The notes: generated by a model not told the origin, from the sequence alone. Numbered from the stretch's first letter, positions 44,055 through 53,307 are shown. The stretch: DNA of 64,000 nt from Nitrospira sp. (GCA_020853775.1 JADYYH010000042.1:1-64000), one strand, 5' to 3'. Made by a program: numbers and translations.

Positions 44055-46079
44055 CTACCCTGCCCAGAGCAACAACAGCACCAGCGTCAGGAAAATATAG
44101 GTCAGGTAGAGATGGAGGCTGCCGGCCTGAATGACGCGCAGACGCTCCGCCGCCCCCAGCAGCGCGGTGACGACCGGCTGATACAGATACTGTTCGATGA
44201 GCGGTTCAATGGTACTGTGGAATCGCTGATGCCGGATGAAGTACTTCGACTGCTCCAGAAATTCTCGCTCCAGCTTCACCGTCGGCTGATAGATCGTCTC
44301 GAACACCTGCTTGATCGGTTGCACGAAGCCGGTTGCGGTATATTCCATCCGCGGCGTGAGCGGAAGGCCACATCCCCATGTTCTGGAATATCGCGCCGGC
44401 ATCCCCTTCCTGAGCAGCCGGGCAATCGCCAGTCCCAGCCCTCCCGCGCCGACCAGCAACGCCGCCAGAACCGGCATGGAAATACTGGAGAATTCCACCG
44501 TCACGGGTGCGACAACCCAGCCGTCGAGCGCCAGCACTTTGTCGCTGATCGTCACTCCCGTCAACGGAGCGGTCACCCGATCCAACAGGGGAACGACCAG
44601 CATGGGCGCTAAGCCCAACAGCGCGCAGCTCGTCGCCAGTAAGCCCATCCCGATTCGCATCGCTACCGGCACTTCCACGGCATGCCGGGCCTGAGGGCTG
44701 CGGGGCTGCGCCAGAAACGAGAGGCCGAAGGCTTTTGCAAAACAGGCCAACCCCAGTGCGCCGGTCAGCGCAAGGATCGCGGCGACAATCGGCAACATGA
44801 GCTTCAGAAATAACGTCGGCAACTGCACGCTGAGAAAGAGGCTCTGAAAGATCAACCATTCGCTGACGAAGCCGCTGGTGGGCGGAAGCGCCGCAATCGA
44901 CACGGCCCCGATCAGGAAACACAGCCCGGTCCATGGCATGCGCCTGAGCAGGCCCCCATACTGCTCGATGTTTCTCGTGTGCGTCGCGAACAGCAGCGAC
45001 CCTGCCCCGAGGAAGAGCAGCGCTTTGAATGCCGCGTGATTGATGGTGTGGTAGAGTCCGGCGAGCAATCCCAGCGCGGCCAGTTCGTCCAGGCCATAGG
45101 TGTGAAATATCATCCCTGCGCCGATCCCCAACAGAATAATCCCGACATTTTCCACACTCGAGAATGCGAGCAGGCTCTTCAAGTCGTGTTCCATGAGCGC
45201 ATACATGACGCCCAGAAGGGCGGATAATGCCCCGACGCTCAACACTGTAAAACCCCACCACCAGGGAAACTGTCCTTCAAAAAAATCAAAGTACACCCGA
45301 ATCAACCCATAGATCGCCGTCTTGATCATCACGCCCGACATCAAGGCTGAGATGTGGGACGGCGCCGCCGGATGCGCGTAGGGCAACCATACGTGCAACG
45401 GGACAATGCCGGCCTTGGCGCCGAATCCGATCAACGCCGTGAAAAAGGCGATCGATCGCAAGCCTTCCGGCAACCGCTGGTCAGGATGCCGAAACGCCTC
45501 GAAGGAGAAGGAACCGGTTTCTTGAGCAAAGAGCAGAAATGTCAGAATGATGAAGGCCGTCCCCGCATGCGTCATGATCAGATAAAACAGCCCGGCCTCA
45601 CGCACGCCGGGCCGCTCATGCTCCGTCACCACCAGGACGTAAGACAGCAGAGACATCACTTCCCAGACGATGAGGAAGAAGAACCCGTTGTCGGCCAGGA
45701 CCACCAGGGTCATGGAGAGCAAGAATCCATTGAGGAGGGAACCGAGCAGGCCGACCGACACGCGACCCGTAAACTCGCGCACGTAGCCATAGGCGTAGAT
45801 GGAGGCGGCCAGCCCGACCAGTGAAATAGTCAGGACGAAGAACGCCGCCAGCGGATCGAGGCGCAGCGCACACGTGAGATAGGGGATGTTAGAGGGAATA
45901 GAGAGGGTCAGTGGTTGGGCCGCGAAGAGTCCACCAAGCCCCAGCGCAATGCCGGCCGCGCCGCCCGCAGCGGCACTACTATGGGCCAGACTATTTTGAA
46001 GAGACGGGCGCGATGTACAGAGAGGGAGCACTCCTCCGAGAAGGTAGCAGGCGAGAAGGACGGTCAGGAGGGTGGTCAT
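44055..46079 (-). CDS. hyfB: HyfB/NuoL-like antiporter-type membrane subunit
   Basis: 674 residues with about sixteen membrane helices. Key antiporter features: the glutamate in FFFLIVWEVMSLLSYVLV, the lysine in GFGAKAGIVPLHVWLPYAHP, and HTINHAAFKALLFLGAGSLL. The long C-terminal extension (LEREFLEQSKYFIRHQRFHS, IEQYLYQPVVTALLGAAERL) is as in HyfB. It is the first gene of the six-gene operon, with GAGGAGAGGG upstream. The 46080-46327 gap behind it holds the presumed promoter; nothing else is apparent there. No HyfA, HyfH or other soluble Fe-S gene is present. Confidence 0.9.
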   Translation of the reverse strand: MTTLLTVLLACYLLGGVLPLCTSRPSLQNSLAHSSAAAGGAAGIALGLGGLFAAQPLTLSIPSNIPYLTCALRLDPLAAFFVLTISLVGLAASIYAYGYVREFTGRVSVGLLGSLLNGFLLSMTLVVLADNGFFFLIVWEVMSLLSYVLVVTEHERPGVREAGLFYLIMTHAGTAFIILTFLLFAQETGSFSFEAFRHPDQRLPEGLRSIAFFTALIGFGAKAGIVPLHVWLPYAHPAAPSHISALMSGVMIKTAIYGLIRVYFDFFEGQFPWWWGFTVLSVGALSALLGVMYALMEHDLKSLLAFSSVENVGIILLGIGAGMIFHTYGLDELAALGLLAGLYHTINHAAFKALLFLGAGSLLFATHTRNIEQYGGLLRRMPWTGLCFLIGAVSIAALPPTSGFVSEWLIFQSLFLSVQLPTLFLKLMLPIVAAILALTGALGLACFAKAFGLSFLAQPRSPQARHAVEVPVAMRIGMGLLATSCALLGLAPMLVVPLLDRVTAPLTGVTISDKVLALDGWVVAPVTVEFSSISMPVLAALLVGAGGLGLAIARLLRKGMPARYSRTWGCGLPLTPRMEYTATGFVQPIKQVFETIYQPTVKLEREFLEQSKYFIRHQRFHSTIEPLIEQYLYQPVVTALLGAAERLRVIQAGSLHLYLTYIFLTLVLLLLWAG

Positions 46080-46327
46080 TACGACACTACCCTCTCCTCA
46101 CACGCAGCATCGCGATGCTCACCGAATCATCAAGAGACACGTCAGCTCTTGCAGTTGTCAAAGTACAAGTGAAACGAATGCCGTATCACCTCTTCATTTA
46201 TCACCTTCTTGGCCGCTGCGCAACGTATCCGCCGTGAAGGACACGCTGAGATCAGATCGACTCACGTGAACTGTAGGAGAATCTGTCGCGGCGGGAGGAG
46301 GAGACTGACTGCAAGGCAACTGAGAGG

Positions 46328-46810
46328 TTATTGGCCGGCCTGTCCGAGCACACACCACAATCGCCGGGTGCCGGATTTCTGATCGGTCACCGCCTGACCG
46401 GAAAAGAAACTTTGTTGCCAGGCCACGATGTCGTCCTTGGGATGGGGTGTGGCGGTCCAGTAGATGCCGGACTTGATATTGCGGAAAGGATGGCCTGCCG
46501 GGAGCGAAGGATCCTGCTGGTCGAGATCGACCAGGGTCTTGATTTCCTCAATGCTCGGCGCGCGCCAGCCCTGCGTTCCACCGACGGTTTTCGTCGCGCA
46601 GCGCGCAACGGACCGGTCCCACACATCAAAAATGTAATCCGGCTCCCGCTCCCAGATGAGGCCGCTCGCCGAGTCTTTCACCGCCTCGCCATTCAACACC
46701 AACGTAAACCGCGAGGCACGCTCTTCCGCATGGAGCACGTCCATTGGGAAGCCGGCCCACAGAACACACCAACAGGCGGACATTCGGCAGAGCATCCAGA
46801 CGAGTGACAT
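46328..46810 (-). CDS. Exported DUF1566 (Lcl-type) protein
   Basis: 160 residues from the ATG at 46810 (MSLVWMLCRMSACWCVLWAG), which gives a signal peptide; an ATG at 46861 is the alternative. The mature part has the DUF1566 pattern: KDSASGLIWEREPDY, GWRAPSIEEIKTLVD, SGIYWTATPHPKDD, and RRLWCVLG at the end. This domain is found in surface and periplasmic proteins and is a C-type-lectin-like fold in some cases; function unknown. It is the last gene of a run of minus-strand genes and starts 60 bases after the next one. Confidence 0.8.
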   Translation of the reverse strand: MSLVWMLCRMSACWCVLWAGFPMDVLHAEERASRFTLVLNGEAVKDSASGLIWEREPDYIFDVWDRSVARCATKTVGGTQGWRAPSIEEIKTLVDLDQQDPSLPAGHPFRNIKSGIYWTATPHPKDDIVAWQQSFFSGQAVTDQKSGTRRLWCVLGQAGQ

Positions 46811-46870
46811 GCCCGGCAGTGTGCCCGATGTCTCCAAGGTTTTCAAGCATGGGATCGTCATCGGACGTGC

Positions 46871-47593
46871 CTACCAGTCCAACCGCCGATATTGTCGCCG
46901 GAGCAACACCGCTCCCCACAGCAACGAGCCCAGCATCAGCACCGTACCGATGCCATACGAGAGATGCGCCAGGCGATGGTCATATTGCAGCCACCCCAAC
47001 ATCGTGAGGAGATTATTCCAGTCGTGCGCATCCACCTCTTTGCCGGTAAATCCGCCGAGCAGAATCAGATCCATCGCGCGGGCATCGTTGATATAGCGCG
47101 CGACATCCATGAAGTTTTCCGCCGTCCACCAGAGCGCCACCGAACCACCGAACGGATCACGCGTCTTGACGAGAAAGGTGCCGAGACAGATCAACGGCAT
47201 GAGGATCTGCCCGAGACTGCCGCCGAGGATCATCATGAATCGCCCGAACGGCATGAAGAGCAAGTGCCCGGCCTCATGAAACGGCAGATTGATCAGGTGC
47301 AGGAAGGATTCGCCCGTGTCATTCGTCTCGATCGGGATGATGATCAACCGCCAGCCCCACCAAGCTAACAAGGCGAACACCAACACGCGCCCTGCAAAGT
47401 AGAGGGGATTGACCGACTCCTCCGTGATGAGGAGCCAATCCTTGGCGAGGCGTGCCCAAGACGATTCGTCAACCGGCTGGCATGGCACCGCAGCCGGAGC
47501 TGGAAGCCGGTGCATCTTCGCGAAGATGATGCCGCAGCGTGCGCAGTCTGCGTTCCCGTCGTCCTGTTCCCATCCACATTTTGGACAGTGCAT
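46871..47593 (-). CDS. Zinc-ribbon membrane protein with HEAGH motif
   Basis: 240 residues. A cytoplasmic zinc ribbon with Cys3, Cys6, Cys17 and Cys20 (CPKC...CARC) opens the protein. Four to five membrane helices follow, with INLPFHEAGHLLFMPFG carrying HEAGH at 106-110, the HExxH zinc-protease signature placed at the start of a membrane helix as in site-2 proteases. WWTAENFMDVARYINDAR and DLILLGGFTGKEVDAHDWNN are further on; an LDG-type second metal motif is not evident, but H/D residues in VDAHDW might take that place. It may be a peptidase or a relative that only binds zinc. The gene follows the site-2 protease gene by three bases. Confidence 0.75.
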   Translation of the reverse strand: MHCPKCGWEQDDGNADCARCGIIFAKMHRLPAPAAVPCQPVDESSWARLAKDWLLITEESVNPLYFAGRVLVFALLAWWGWRLIIIPIETNDTGESFLHLINLPFHEAGHLLFMPFGRFMMILGGSLGQILMPLICLGTFLVKTRDPFGGSVALWWTAENFMDVARYINDARAMDLILLGGFTGKEVDAHDWNNLLTMLGWLQYDHRLAHLSYGIGTVLMLGSLLWGAVLLRRQYRRLDW

Positions 47594-47596
47594 CGC

Positions 47597-48550
47597 TCAG
47601 CGCAGAATGAACGGTTCCCAGGAGAAGGTCACGGCAAAAATAAACAGGGCAAGCCAACCGATCAGCACACGGGTGGTGCCCAGATCCCGGCCGGGGTTTC
47701 GCACCGGCGGATGCGCCAAGCCCATCATGCCGGCCAACCCCACCCACAAAAACCACCCCTTCCAGCCAAGCCAACCGAACACCATGAGGATGGGAATGAG
47801 AGCGACCGCCACACTGCGCTGACGCTCTCCCAATAAGGCATAGGCGACGTGCCCGCCGTCGAGTTGGCCAATCGGCAGTAAATTGAGCGAGGTGATGAAG
47901 AGGCCGAACCAGGCGGCAAATCCGACTGGATGCAAGATCACATCCGCGGTCGGCGCCAAGGGACCGATCACGACCCAGGACGCGAATTGAAGCAACAATG
48001 GTTCGCCCAGGTGCATGCCGTAAGTGCCTTGAATCGGGACGACCGTTGAAAGCCGGAGCCCGATCACGAGCGCAATCACCGCCACGACAAACCCGGCGAT
48101 GGGACCGGCGACGCCGATATCGAACAGCGCCCTGCGATCGGTCAGTGGCGCGCGCATGCGAATAATCGCCCCGAATGTCCCCACGAAATGCGGCAGCCCC
48201 GGCACGAACAGAGGCAGGGACGTCGGCACGCCATGCAGACGCGAGAGCACATAGTGGCCCAGTTCATGGGTAACGAGAATGCCCAGCAATGTCGCAGCGA
48301 AGGGAATTCCTCTCCACAACGAACCGGGATCGTCGACCAGAAAGTCCCACGGGCCGACCAGAGGATTCGTGTTCGTTTGATACGCGCCGGCCCAGAGGAC
48401 GGTAAACAGGGTGAGGGCAAACAACAACACAGGAAGCACGAAGGCGGCGAACGGTGGACGTTCTTCTTCCACCCATTCGTCTTCTTCGGGATCCTCGAAC
48501 GACGTCGGTTCACCCGAAGACTGGTGCTGATCCGGCTCGTCGCGATTCAT
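47597..48550 (-). CDS. Site-2 protease family (M50) membrane metalloprotease
   Basis: 317 residues, with an acidic N-terminal tail (SSGEPTSFEDPEEDEWVEEE) and six to seven membrane helices. The zinc site uses HELGH (95-99) in GILVTHELGHYVLSRLHG and the aspartate of LLPIGQLDGGH (224-234). GNPGPxx-type VAGPIAGFVVAV is the substrate-gating motif. Such enzymes cut substrates within the membrane. The set resembles EGY-like members of M50. It pairs with the HEAGH protein downstream, and the HTH-MBL fusion is 14 bases upstream. Confidence 0.9.
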   Translation of the reverse strand: MNRDEPDQHQSSGEPTSFEDPEEDEWVEEERPPFAAFVLPVLLFALTLFTVLWAGAYQTNTNPLVGPWDFLVDDPGSLWRGIPFAATLLGILVTHELGHYVLSRLHGVPTSLPLFVPGLPHFVGTFGAIIRMRAPLTDRRALFDIGVAGPIAGFVVAVIALVIGLRLSTVVPIQGTYGMHLGEPLLLQFASWVVIGPLAPTADVILHPVGFAAWFGLFITSLNLLPIGQLDGGHVAYALLGERQRSVAVALIPILMVFGWLGWKGWFLWVGLAGMMGLAHPPVRNPGRDLGTTRVLIGWLALFIFAVTFSWEPFILR

Positions 48551-48564
48551 CCAGGCCTTTGGCG

Positions 48565-49401
48565 TTACGTCGCGAACGGGTTATGGAGCCGTTCTTCGTG
48601 CACTGTCGTGGCCGGTCCATGCCCGGGAAACAGCCGCGTGTTCGGCGGAAGCGCCAAGACGCGTTGCCGGACGGAAGTGAGATGCGTCTGATACAGCCCG
48701 GCTGGATTCGAACGGCCAATGGAGCCGGCAAACAGGGTATCACCCACAAAACATATGGGCTCCCCTGCCTCTTCGAGGCGATAACAGACTCCGCCGGGAG
48801 TGTGGCCTGGCGTCGGCATGAACCGCAGCGTGAGCCCGCCGACCTGCAACGTGCCGTTCTCTTGAGGCACGTGCAGCACGGCTTGCGAGGGACGCCAGCT
48901 GAGGAGGTCGAGATCGTCAGGGCCGAGATAGACAGGCACCGGATGAGACTTCAGAAGCGCGTCAATTCCATCGGCATGGTCGGAATGCCCATGCGTCAGG
49001 CAAATCGCCCGAAGGCGCAACTTCCGCTTGGCGAGCATCTCCAACATGGCGTGGGCGTTGTATGCGGTATCCACGATCACCGCATCACCGCGATCATGCA
49101 CGATATAGCCTTTGACCTCGTAGCCCCCAATCGAACCCAGAATTGTTTCAACGTGCGGGACGGCCGGCGGCAACCCCTCAGGGGTCCACCCTTCAGCCAC
49201 CTGCGCCAACTGGTCGGCCCTCAGCCCCAATGCACGGGCCACCGCTTGCACCTGCTCTCGATTCCGAGGAGGCTGGCCGCGCTCCAGTTCACTCAGCTCG
49301 GCCTCCGGCAGACCACCCGCGCGCGCCACATCGACGACCGAGCGCTGTTGCCCGTTGCGAGCTTTCTTCAGAATATCGCTGAGTTCATCTTCAAGAGGCA
49401 T
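48565..49401 (-). CDS. HTH-metallo-beta-lactamase fusion protein
   Basis: 278 residues. An N-terminal XRE-like helix-turn-helix (1-75) has SVVDVARAGGLPEAELSELE. A metallo-beta-lactamase domain (85-275) has THGHSDH (136-142), His200 in TPGHTPGG, Asp221 in VGDTLF and His261 in FPGHGP. This pattern is that of glyoxalase II-like hydrolases and persulfide dioxygenases. A DNA-binding module fused to this fold is unusual; it could be a ligand- or redox-controlled regulator, or the HTH could serve protein binding. It is the first of four minus-strand genes on this side of a short hairpin. Confidence 0.85.
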   Translation of the reverse strand: MPLEDELSDILKKARNGQQRSVVDVARAGGLPEAELSELERGQPPRNREQVQAVARALGLRADQLAQVAEGWTPEGLPPAVPHVETILGSIGGYEVKGYIVHDRGDAVIVDTAYNAHAMLEMLAKRKLRLRAICLTHGHSDHADGIDALLKSHPVPVYLGPDDLDLLSWRPSQAVLHVPQENGTLQVGGLTLRFMPTPGHTPGGVCYRLEEAGEPICFVGDTLFAGSIGRSNPAGLYQTHLTSVRQRVLALPPNTRLFPGHGPATTVHEERLHNPFAT

Positions 49402-49538
49402 AGTCAGTTCTGTTCCAGGTTCATGACGATTGGGCGCATGGCCGCGGTGGCCGTCACTGCACGAATCGCATCAACCGCTTTTCTCAAATCAACGCTCCTG
49501 GGGCACGACAGGTCGGGGCCGCTTTCACTGCGCGCGTC

Positions 49539-49567
49539 CAACGAGGGCCTTCCGAGGCCGCGCGTTG
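49539..49567. other. GC-rich stem-loop in an intergenic region
   Basis: CAACG-AG-GGCCT, loop TCCG, AGGCC-GCG-CGTTG. Two five-base-pair stems are separated by a small internal loop. It lies between the HTH-MBL gene and the M16 operon end, both on the minus strand. It could be a terminator for the operon, or part of a repeat family; no second copy is seen in the window. No T-run follows. Confidence 0.35.
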
Positions 49568-49604
49568 CGCGAGCAACGAGCCACTCGATCTGCCGCCCTC
49601 CCCC

Positions 49605-51092
49605 TCAACTCTCCGGCGCCAGCGTAATCTCTTTCACCTCGCCAAAACTTGCCAGCACTTTCGACAAGGCGTCGCCGGAGCCCACCGCGAGAATCCGCAA
49701 CCGGTCGGGATTAAAGTGCATCTTCGCGGCCCGTTGAATATCGTCCTTCGTCAGCTTGACCACCTTGTCCCGGATCTGCTGCAGCCAGTCTTTCGGCAAG
49801 CCGTCGTATTCCAGATCCATCAGGCGCGCGACGATACTGGACGCGCTGGTGAACGAAAACACGAACGAATTCACGTACGCTTCTTTGGCTTCTTCTAACT
49901 CAGCATCCGTCACTGGTTCATTGCGCATTCGCTCCATATTCGCCACAAAGCGATTGACCACCTCCTGCGTGGACGAGAGTTTGGTCTCCGCGCGCATCAG
50001 CCACACGCCTTCATCATACACACTGGCCCGCAGGCCGCTGCCGACGGAATAGGCTAGGCCACGCTTCGTGCGCACGTCGTTAAACAAGCGGCTACGGAAG
50101 GAGCTTCCCCCCAGAATGTCGTTGGCAATGGCCACGGCGACGTAATCGGGATGAGTCTCCTTGACCGTCAAATGCCCCACGCGCAGATGAGTTTGCGACG
50201 TGTCCTTATTCACGAATCGCACCAAGCCGGTTTTCAGGTCGGACTCCGCCACAGCTGGAATCGTGACATCCGGGACGGCCCCCTTGGCCCAATCGCCGAA
50301 GGCTTCCCGCAAGAGCGCCAACATACCGGCCTTGTCAAAATCGCCGGTCACACCGAGGATGATGCCGTTGGGATGAACGGTCTGGTGATGAAACGCCAGC
50401 AGATCTGCGCGGGTGATCGATTCAATCGAACGCACCGACGTTTCACGCGCGCTCGGATGGGTCGGCCCATAGAGCAGCTTGGCGAACTCACGACCCACGA
50501 TGGAACCGGGACTGTCCTGCCGGCGCCGGATTCCTTCCAGTGCCTGCAACTTCGCCAACTCGATCCGGCTCTGCTCAAACGCCGGCCGGCGCAAGAGGTC
50601 GGCAAAAATCTGCAGCCCGCGCTTCAAGTCTTTCTTCAGCACATCGAGCGAGGCCGATCCAGACTCCTTACTGAAGCCGATGGAGATGGTGGCCGCCAGC
50701 TGTTCCAGCTCTTCATCCACCTCGTCCGGTGACATGCTGGCCGATCCGCCGGTGCGCATCGCTGCGCCGGTCATCCCCGCGAGGCCGACCTTGTCCGCCG
50801 GATCCAACCAACTGCCGGTCTTCAGCGTCGCATTGATCGTCACGAGCGGCAACTCATGATCTTCAAGCAAGTACACCACCATGCCGTTGTCCAACACGAG
50901 CCGCTCCGCATCCGGCGGGTTGAATTCCACCGTCGGAAATCGCATGGTGCGAGGATTATCCAACGCCAGGTCCCCGGCCATCACGAGCGACGCTTGCACG
51001 AGGAACAAGAGCACGAACACCGGACATGACATCCATCTCGCTGCTTGTCTCATAACCTTCCCTTGTTCCAATTCACACATGAGGCGCCTCAT
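49605..51092 (-). CDS. M16-family peptidase-like subunit, catalytic site lost
   Basis: 495 residues starting at the ATG overlapping the upstream stop (ATGA); a second start at 51053 is possible. The signal segment is VFVLLFLVQASLVMAG. The protein has the two-half M16 fold (RLVLDNGMVVYLLEDHELPL, GVTGDFDKAGMLALLREAFG, ETHPDYVAVAIANDILGGSS, GLAYSVGSGLRASVYDEGVW). The HxxEH zinc motif is replaced by GLAGMTGAAMRTGG, so no zinc site exists. It matches the non-catalytic partner of paired periplasmic M16 peptidases and should form a heterodimer with the product of the upstream gene. Confidence 0.88.
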   Translation of the reverse strand: MRRLMCELEQGKVMRQAARWMSCPVFVLLFLVQASLVMAGDLALDNPRTMRFPTVEFNPPDAERLVLDNGMVVYLLEDHELPLVTINATLKTGSWLDPADKVGLAGMTGAAMRTGGSASMSPDEVDEELEQLAATISIGFSKESGSASLDVLKKDLKRGLQIFADLLRRPAFEQSRIELAKLQALEGIRRRQDSPGSIVGREFAKLLYGPTHPSARETSVRSIESITRADLLAFHHQTVHPNGIILGVTGDFDKAGMLALLREAFGDWAKGAVPDVTIPAVAESDLKTGLVRFVNKDTSQTHLRVGHLTVKETHPDYVAVAIANDILGGSSFRSRLFNDVRTKRGLAYSVGSGLRASVYDEGVWLMRAETKLSSTQEVVNRFVANMERMRNEPVTDAELEEAKEAYVNSFVFSFTSASSIVARLMDLEYDGLPKDWLQQIRDKVVKLTKDDIQRAAKMHFNPDRLRILAVGSGDALSKVLASFGEVKEITLAPES

Positions 51093-52660
51093 CGAGCCAC
51101 CTCCCCAACGGCCGCCAGCTTTTTATCCGGCGCCTTTTTCACCAAGACCCCGACCGTCCGGTTCGGCTTGGTCAGGTACTGGGAGGCCACCCGCTTCACG
51201 TCAGCGGGCGTCACGGCGGCAATCCTGGCGCGCGCATTCAACACATACCGCCAGGTGCCGGCGACGGTTTGATAGAACGCCAGCTGCGACGCGAGGCCGC
51301 TGTTGGAGCGCAACGATCGCACCAGATCCGCATCGAGTCCATTGAGGACGCGCTCGAACTCCTTCGCCGAGATCGGCTCCGTCTTCAACCGTTCGAGTTC
51401 GTCATAAATCGCCGATTCCACTTCCGCCGTCGTGTGGGGCGCCAACGGAGTGGCCGCAATCACGAAGAGATTCGGCGCACGAACGCCCGGGTAGTTGGTG
51501 TCTGACAACACCGAAGCCGCCAACCGCTTATCCCGCACCAGCGTGCTGTATAAACGCGAGGTCACGCCTTCGGTCAGCACTTCGTCGATCACATCGAACA
51601 CGAAATCGTCCGGGTGACCGATGGTCGGTTTGTGGTAGCCAATCGCCAATGCCGGTTCCGCATCGAATTCGATTTCGACCCGGCGCTCCCCGCGCTGCGG
51701 CGGCTCTTCGGTCACCAAGGCCGGGATGGGAGGCGCGGCCGGAATTTTGCCGAACGTCTGCTCGATCAACGCAATGACGTCTTTCGGCTGGATATCGCCG
51801 ACAATGGCGACCGTCGCATTGTTCGGGCCGTAGTAGGTTTTGAAGAAAGCTTCCGTGGCGGCCGGCGTGAGGGCCATGATATCGGAGCCCCACCCGATCG
51901 TGGGCACACCATACTGATGTGCCTGGAAAGCTGTGGAGGTAAAGGTCTCATAGAGCAGGCCGTTGGGGCTGTCGTCCGTCCGGAGGCGCCGCTCCTCCAT
52001 GACCACGCCCCGTTCCTTATAGAACTCGCGTAGGACAGGATGCGCCATGCGGTCGGATTCCAGCGCCGCCCACAAGGGCAAGCGGTTGGCGGGCAGACTG
52101 ATCACATAACGGGTGATGTCCTTGCCGGTCGAGGCATTGAGGCCGACTCCCCCATGGCGCTGATAGAGCAACGCCATTTCATTGCCCACCACAAACTCGC
52201 CCGCCTTGTCCTGCAACTCCTTGACCCGCCGCTGCAGCTGCTGCACCTCTTGCGATGCAACATGCGACTTGCCTTCCATCTGTGCGCGAGCGGCTTCGTC
52301 TCGCTCGCGGCGGTCCAGTTCGTTCCCGACTACGGTGAGTTCGTCGAGCACGGCCTGTTCCCGCTCATAATCTCGCGTCCCGACAGTTCGCGTGCCTTTA
52401 AACGCCATATGTTCGTAGAGGTGGGCCAAGCCGGTCAGTCCGACCTGCTCATTCACGCCACCGACCCCGAAGGTCATGTTGATGCTGACGATCGGCGCTT
52501 GATGCCGTTCGACCATCAGCACCGTCATCCCGTTGGCCAGTTTGTGCTCGATGACCCGGTCTGCCAGGCTCGGTGACTCCGCATACGCGGGGGCCATCGC
52601 CGCAAGCATGCCGGAGAGGATCACCAACCCAATTGTGCGCGCTCGTGTGATGCTGATCAT
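51089..52660 (-). CDS. M16-family zinc peptidase, catalytic subunit
   Basis: 523 residues. A signal peptide (LVILSGMLAAMAPAYAES) directs export. The inverted zinc motif is in GLTGLAHLYEHMAFKGTRTV (HxxEH), with the third ligand expected about 75 residues later near VVGNEMALLYQRHGGVG. C-terminal M16 domains follow (NATVAIVGDIQPKDVIALIE). Such pairs (PqqL/insulinase-like) degrade peptides in the periplasm. The gene overlaps gph and the second M16 gene with ATGA, so both subunits should be made in equal amounts. Confidence 0.9.
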   Translation of the reverse strand: MISITRARTIGLVILSGMLAAMAPAYAESPSLADRVIEHKLANGMTVLMVERHQAPIVSINMTFGVGGVNEQVGLTGLAHLYEHMAFKGTRTVGTRDYEREQAVLDELTVVGNELDRRERDEAARAQMEGKSHVASQEVQQLQRRVKELQDKAGEFVVGNEMALLYQRHGGVGLNASTGKDITRYVISLPANRLPLWAALESDRMAHPVLREFYKERGVVMEERRLRTDDSPNGLLYETFTSTAFQAHQYGVPTIGWGSDIMALTPAATEAFFKTYYGPNNATVAIVGDIQPKDVIALIEQTFGKIPAAPPIPALVTEEPPQRGERRVEIEFDAEPALAIGYHKPTIGHPDDFVFDVIDEVLTEGVTSRLYSTLVRDKRLAASVLSDTNYPGVRAPNLFVIAATPLAPHTTAEVESAIYDELERLKTEPISAKEFERVLNGLDADLVRSLRSNSGLASQLAFYQTVAGTWRYVLNARARIAAVTPADVKRVASQYLTKPNRTVGVLVKKAPDKKLAAVGEVAR

Positions 52661-53307
52661 ATGAAGAGCTCCATCAGTTCCTCCGGTCGTTCAATAAACC
52701 AGTCCGGTTGACAAGCCGCCATCTTCTGCCGATTGCCCATGCCGTATCCCACCGCACAGACCCGAATGCCCGCATTATGCCCGCCGTTGATATCATTGGT
52801 GCTGTCGCCGATGAGCACCGTGCGATCCTTCTTCACGCCGAGCTGTTCCATCACATGCACCAGCATACCCGGCTCTGGTTTCAGACCGAACCCGTTGTCG
52901 CCGCCGACCACATACGCAAAATGATGGTGGCCGAGTCCTTTCAAAATCACGTTGGTATATTCGATCGCTTTGTTGGTCGCCACCGCTTTGGACTTGGCGG
53001 CGTAATGCGCGAGCACCTTGTCGATGCCCGGATAAAACGCGGTGCGATCCAGGCAATGTTCAAGATAGTGCGCGCGAAAGACACGCAACGCTTGGTCGAA
53101 GAGATCCTGATTATCCTCCCCGACGGCCAGCCGCAGCAGCTTCTTCACGCCGTCGCCGACGAATCCGAAAATTTCCTCCTGCGGCCGCTCAGGCACACCC
53201 AGATCGCGTAACGTCAAATTGACGCTGTCGGCGATATCCCACTTCGATTCGATGAGCGTGCCGTCCAGGTCAAAGATGAGCAAATCGATCTCAGACTTTG
53301 TCGTCAT
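52657..53307 (-). CDS. gph: Phosphoglycolate phosphatase-type HAD hydrolase
   Basis: 216 residues from the ATG at 53307. HAD motifs: nucleophile LLIFDLDGTLIESKWDIADS, motif II in KAVATNKAIEYTNVIL, lysine in GFGLKPEPGMLVHVME, and acidic VLIGDSTNDINGGHNAG. The cap is of the Gph type, as in FGFVGDGVKKLLRLAVG. It should remove 2-phosphoglycolate, formed in DNA repair or by oxygenation. The long in-frame extension to 53595 belongs to the antisense of the previous gene's frame. Start and stop overlap neighbours as ATGA. Confidence 0.88.
   Translation of the reverse strand: MTTKSEIDLLIFDLDGTLIESKWDIADSVNLTLRDLGVPERPQEEIFGFVGDGVKKLLRLAVGEDNQDLFDQALRVFRAHYLEHCLDRTAFYPGIDKVLAHYAAKSKAVATNKAIEYTNVILKGLGHHHFAYVVGGDNGFGLKPEPGMLVHVMEQLGVKKDRTVLIGDSTNDINGGHNAGIRVCAVGYGMGNRQKMAACQPDWFIERPEELMELFI

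Noticed and set aside
44206..45261. A 351-codon minus-strand frame within hyfB
   Set aside because: It is a shifted shadow of the hyfB sequence; the hyfB frame has full antiporter homology and many membrane helices.
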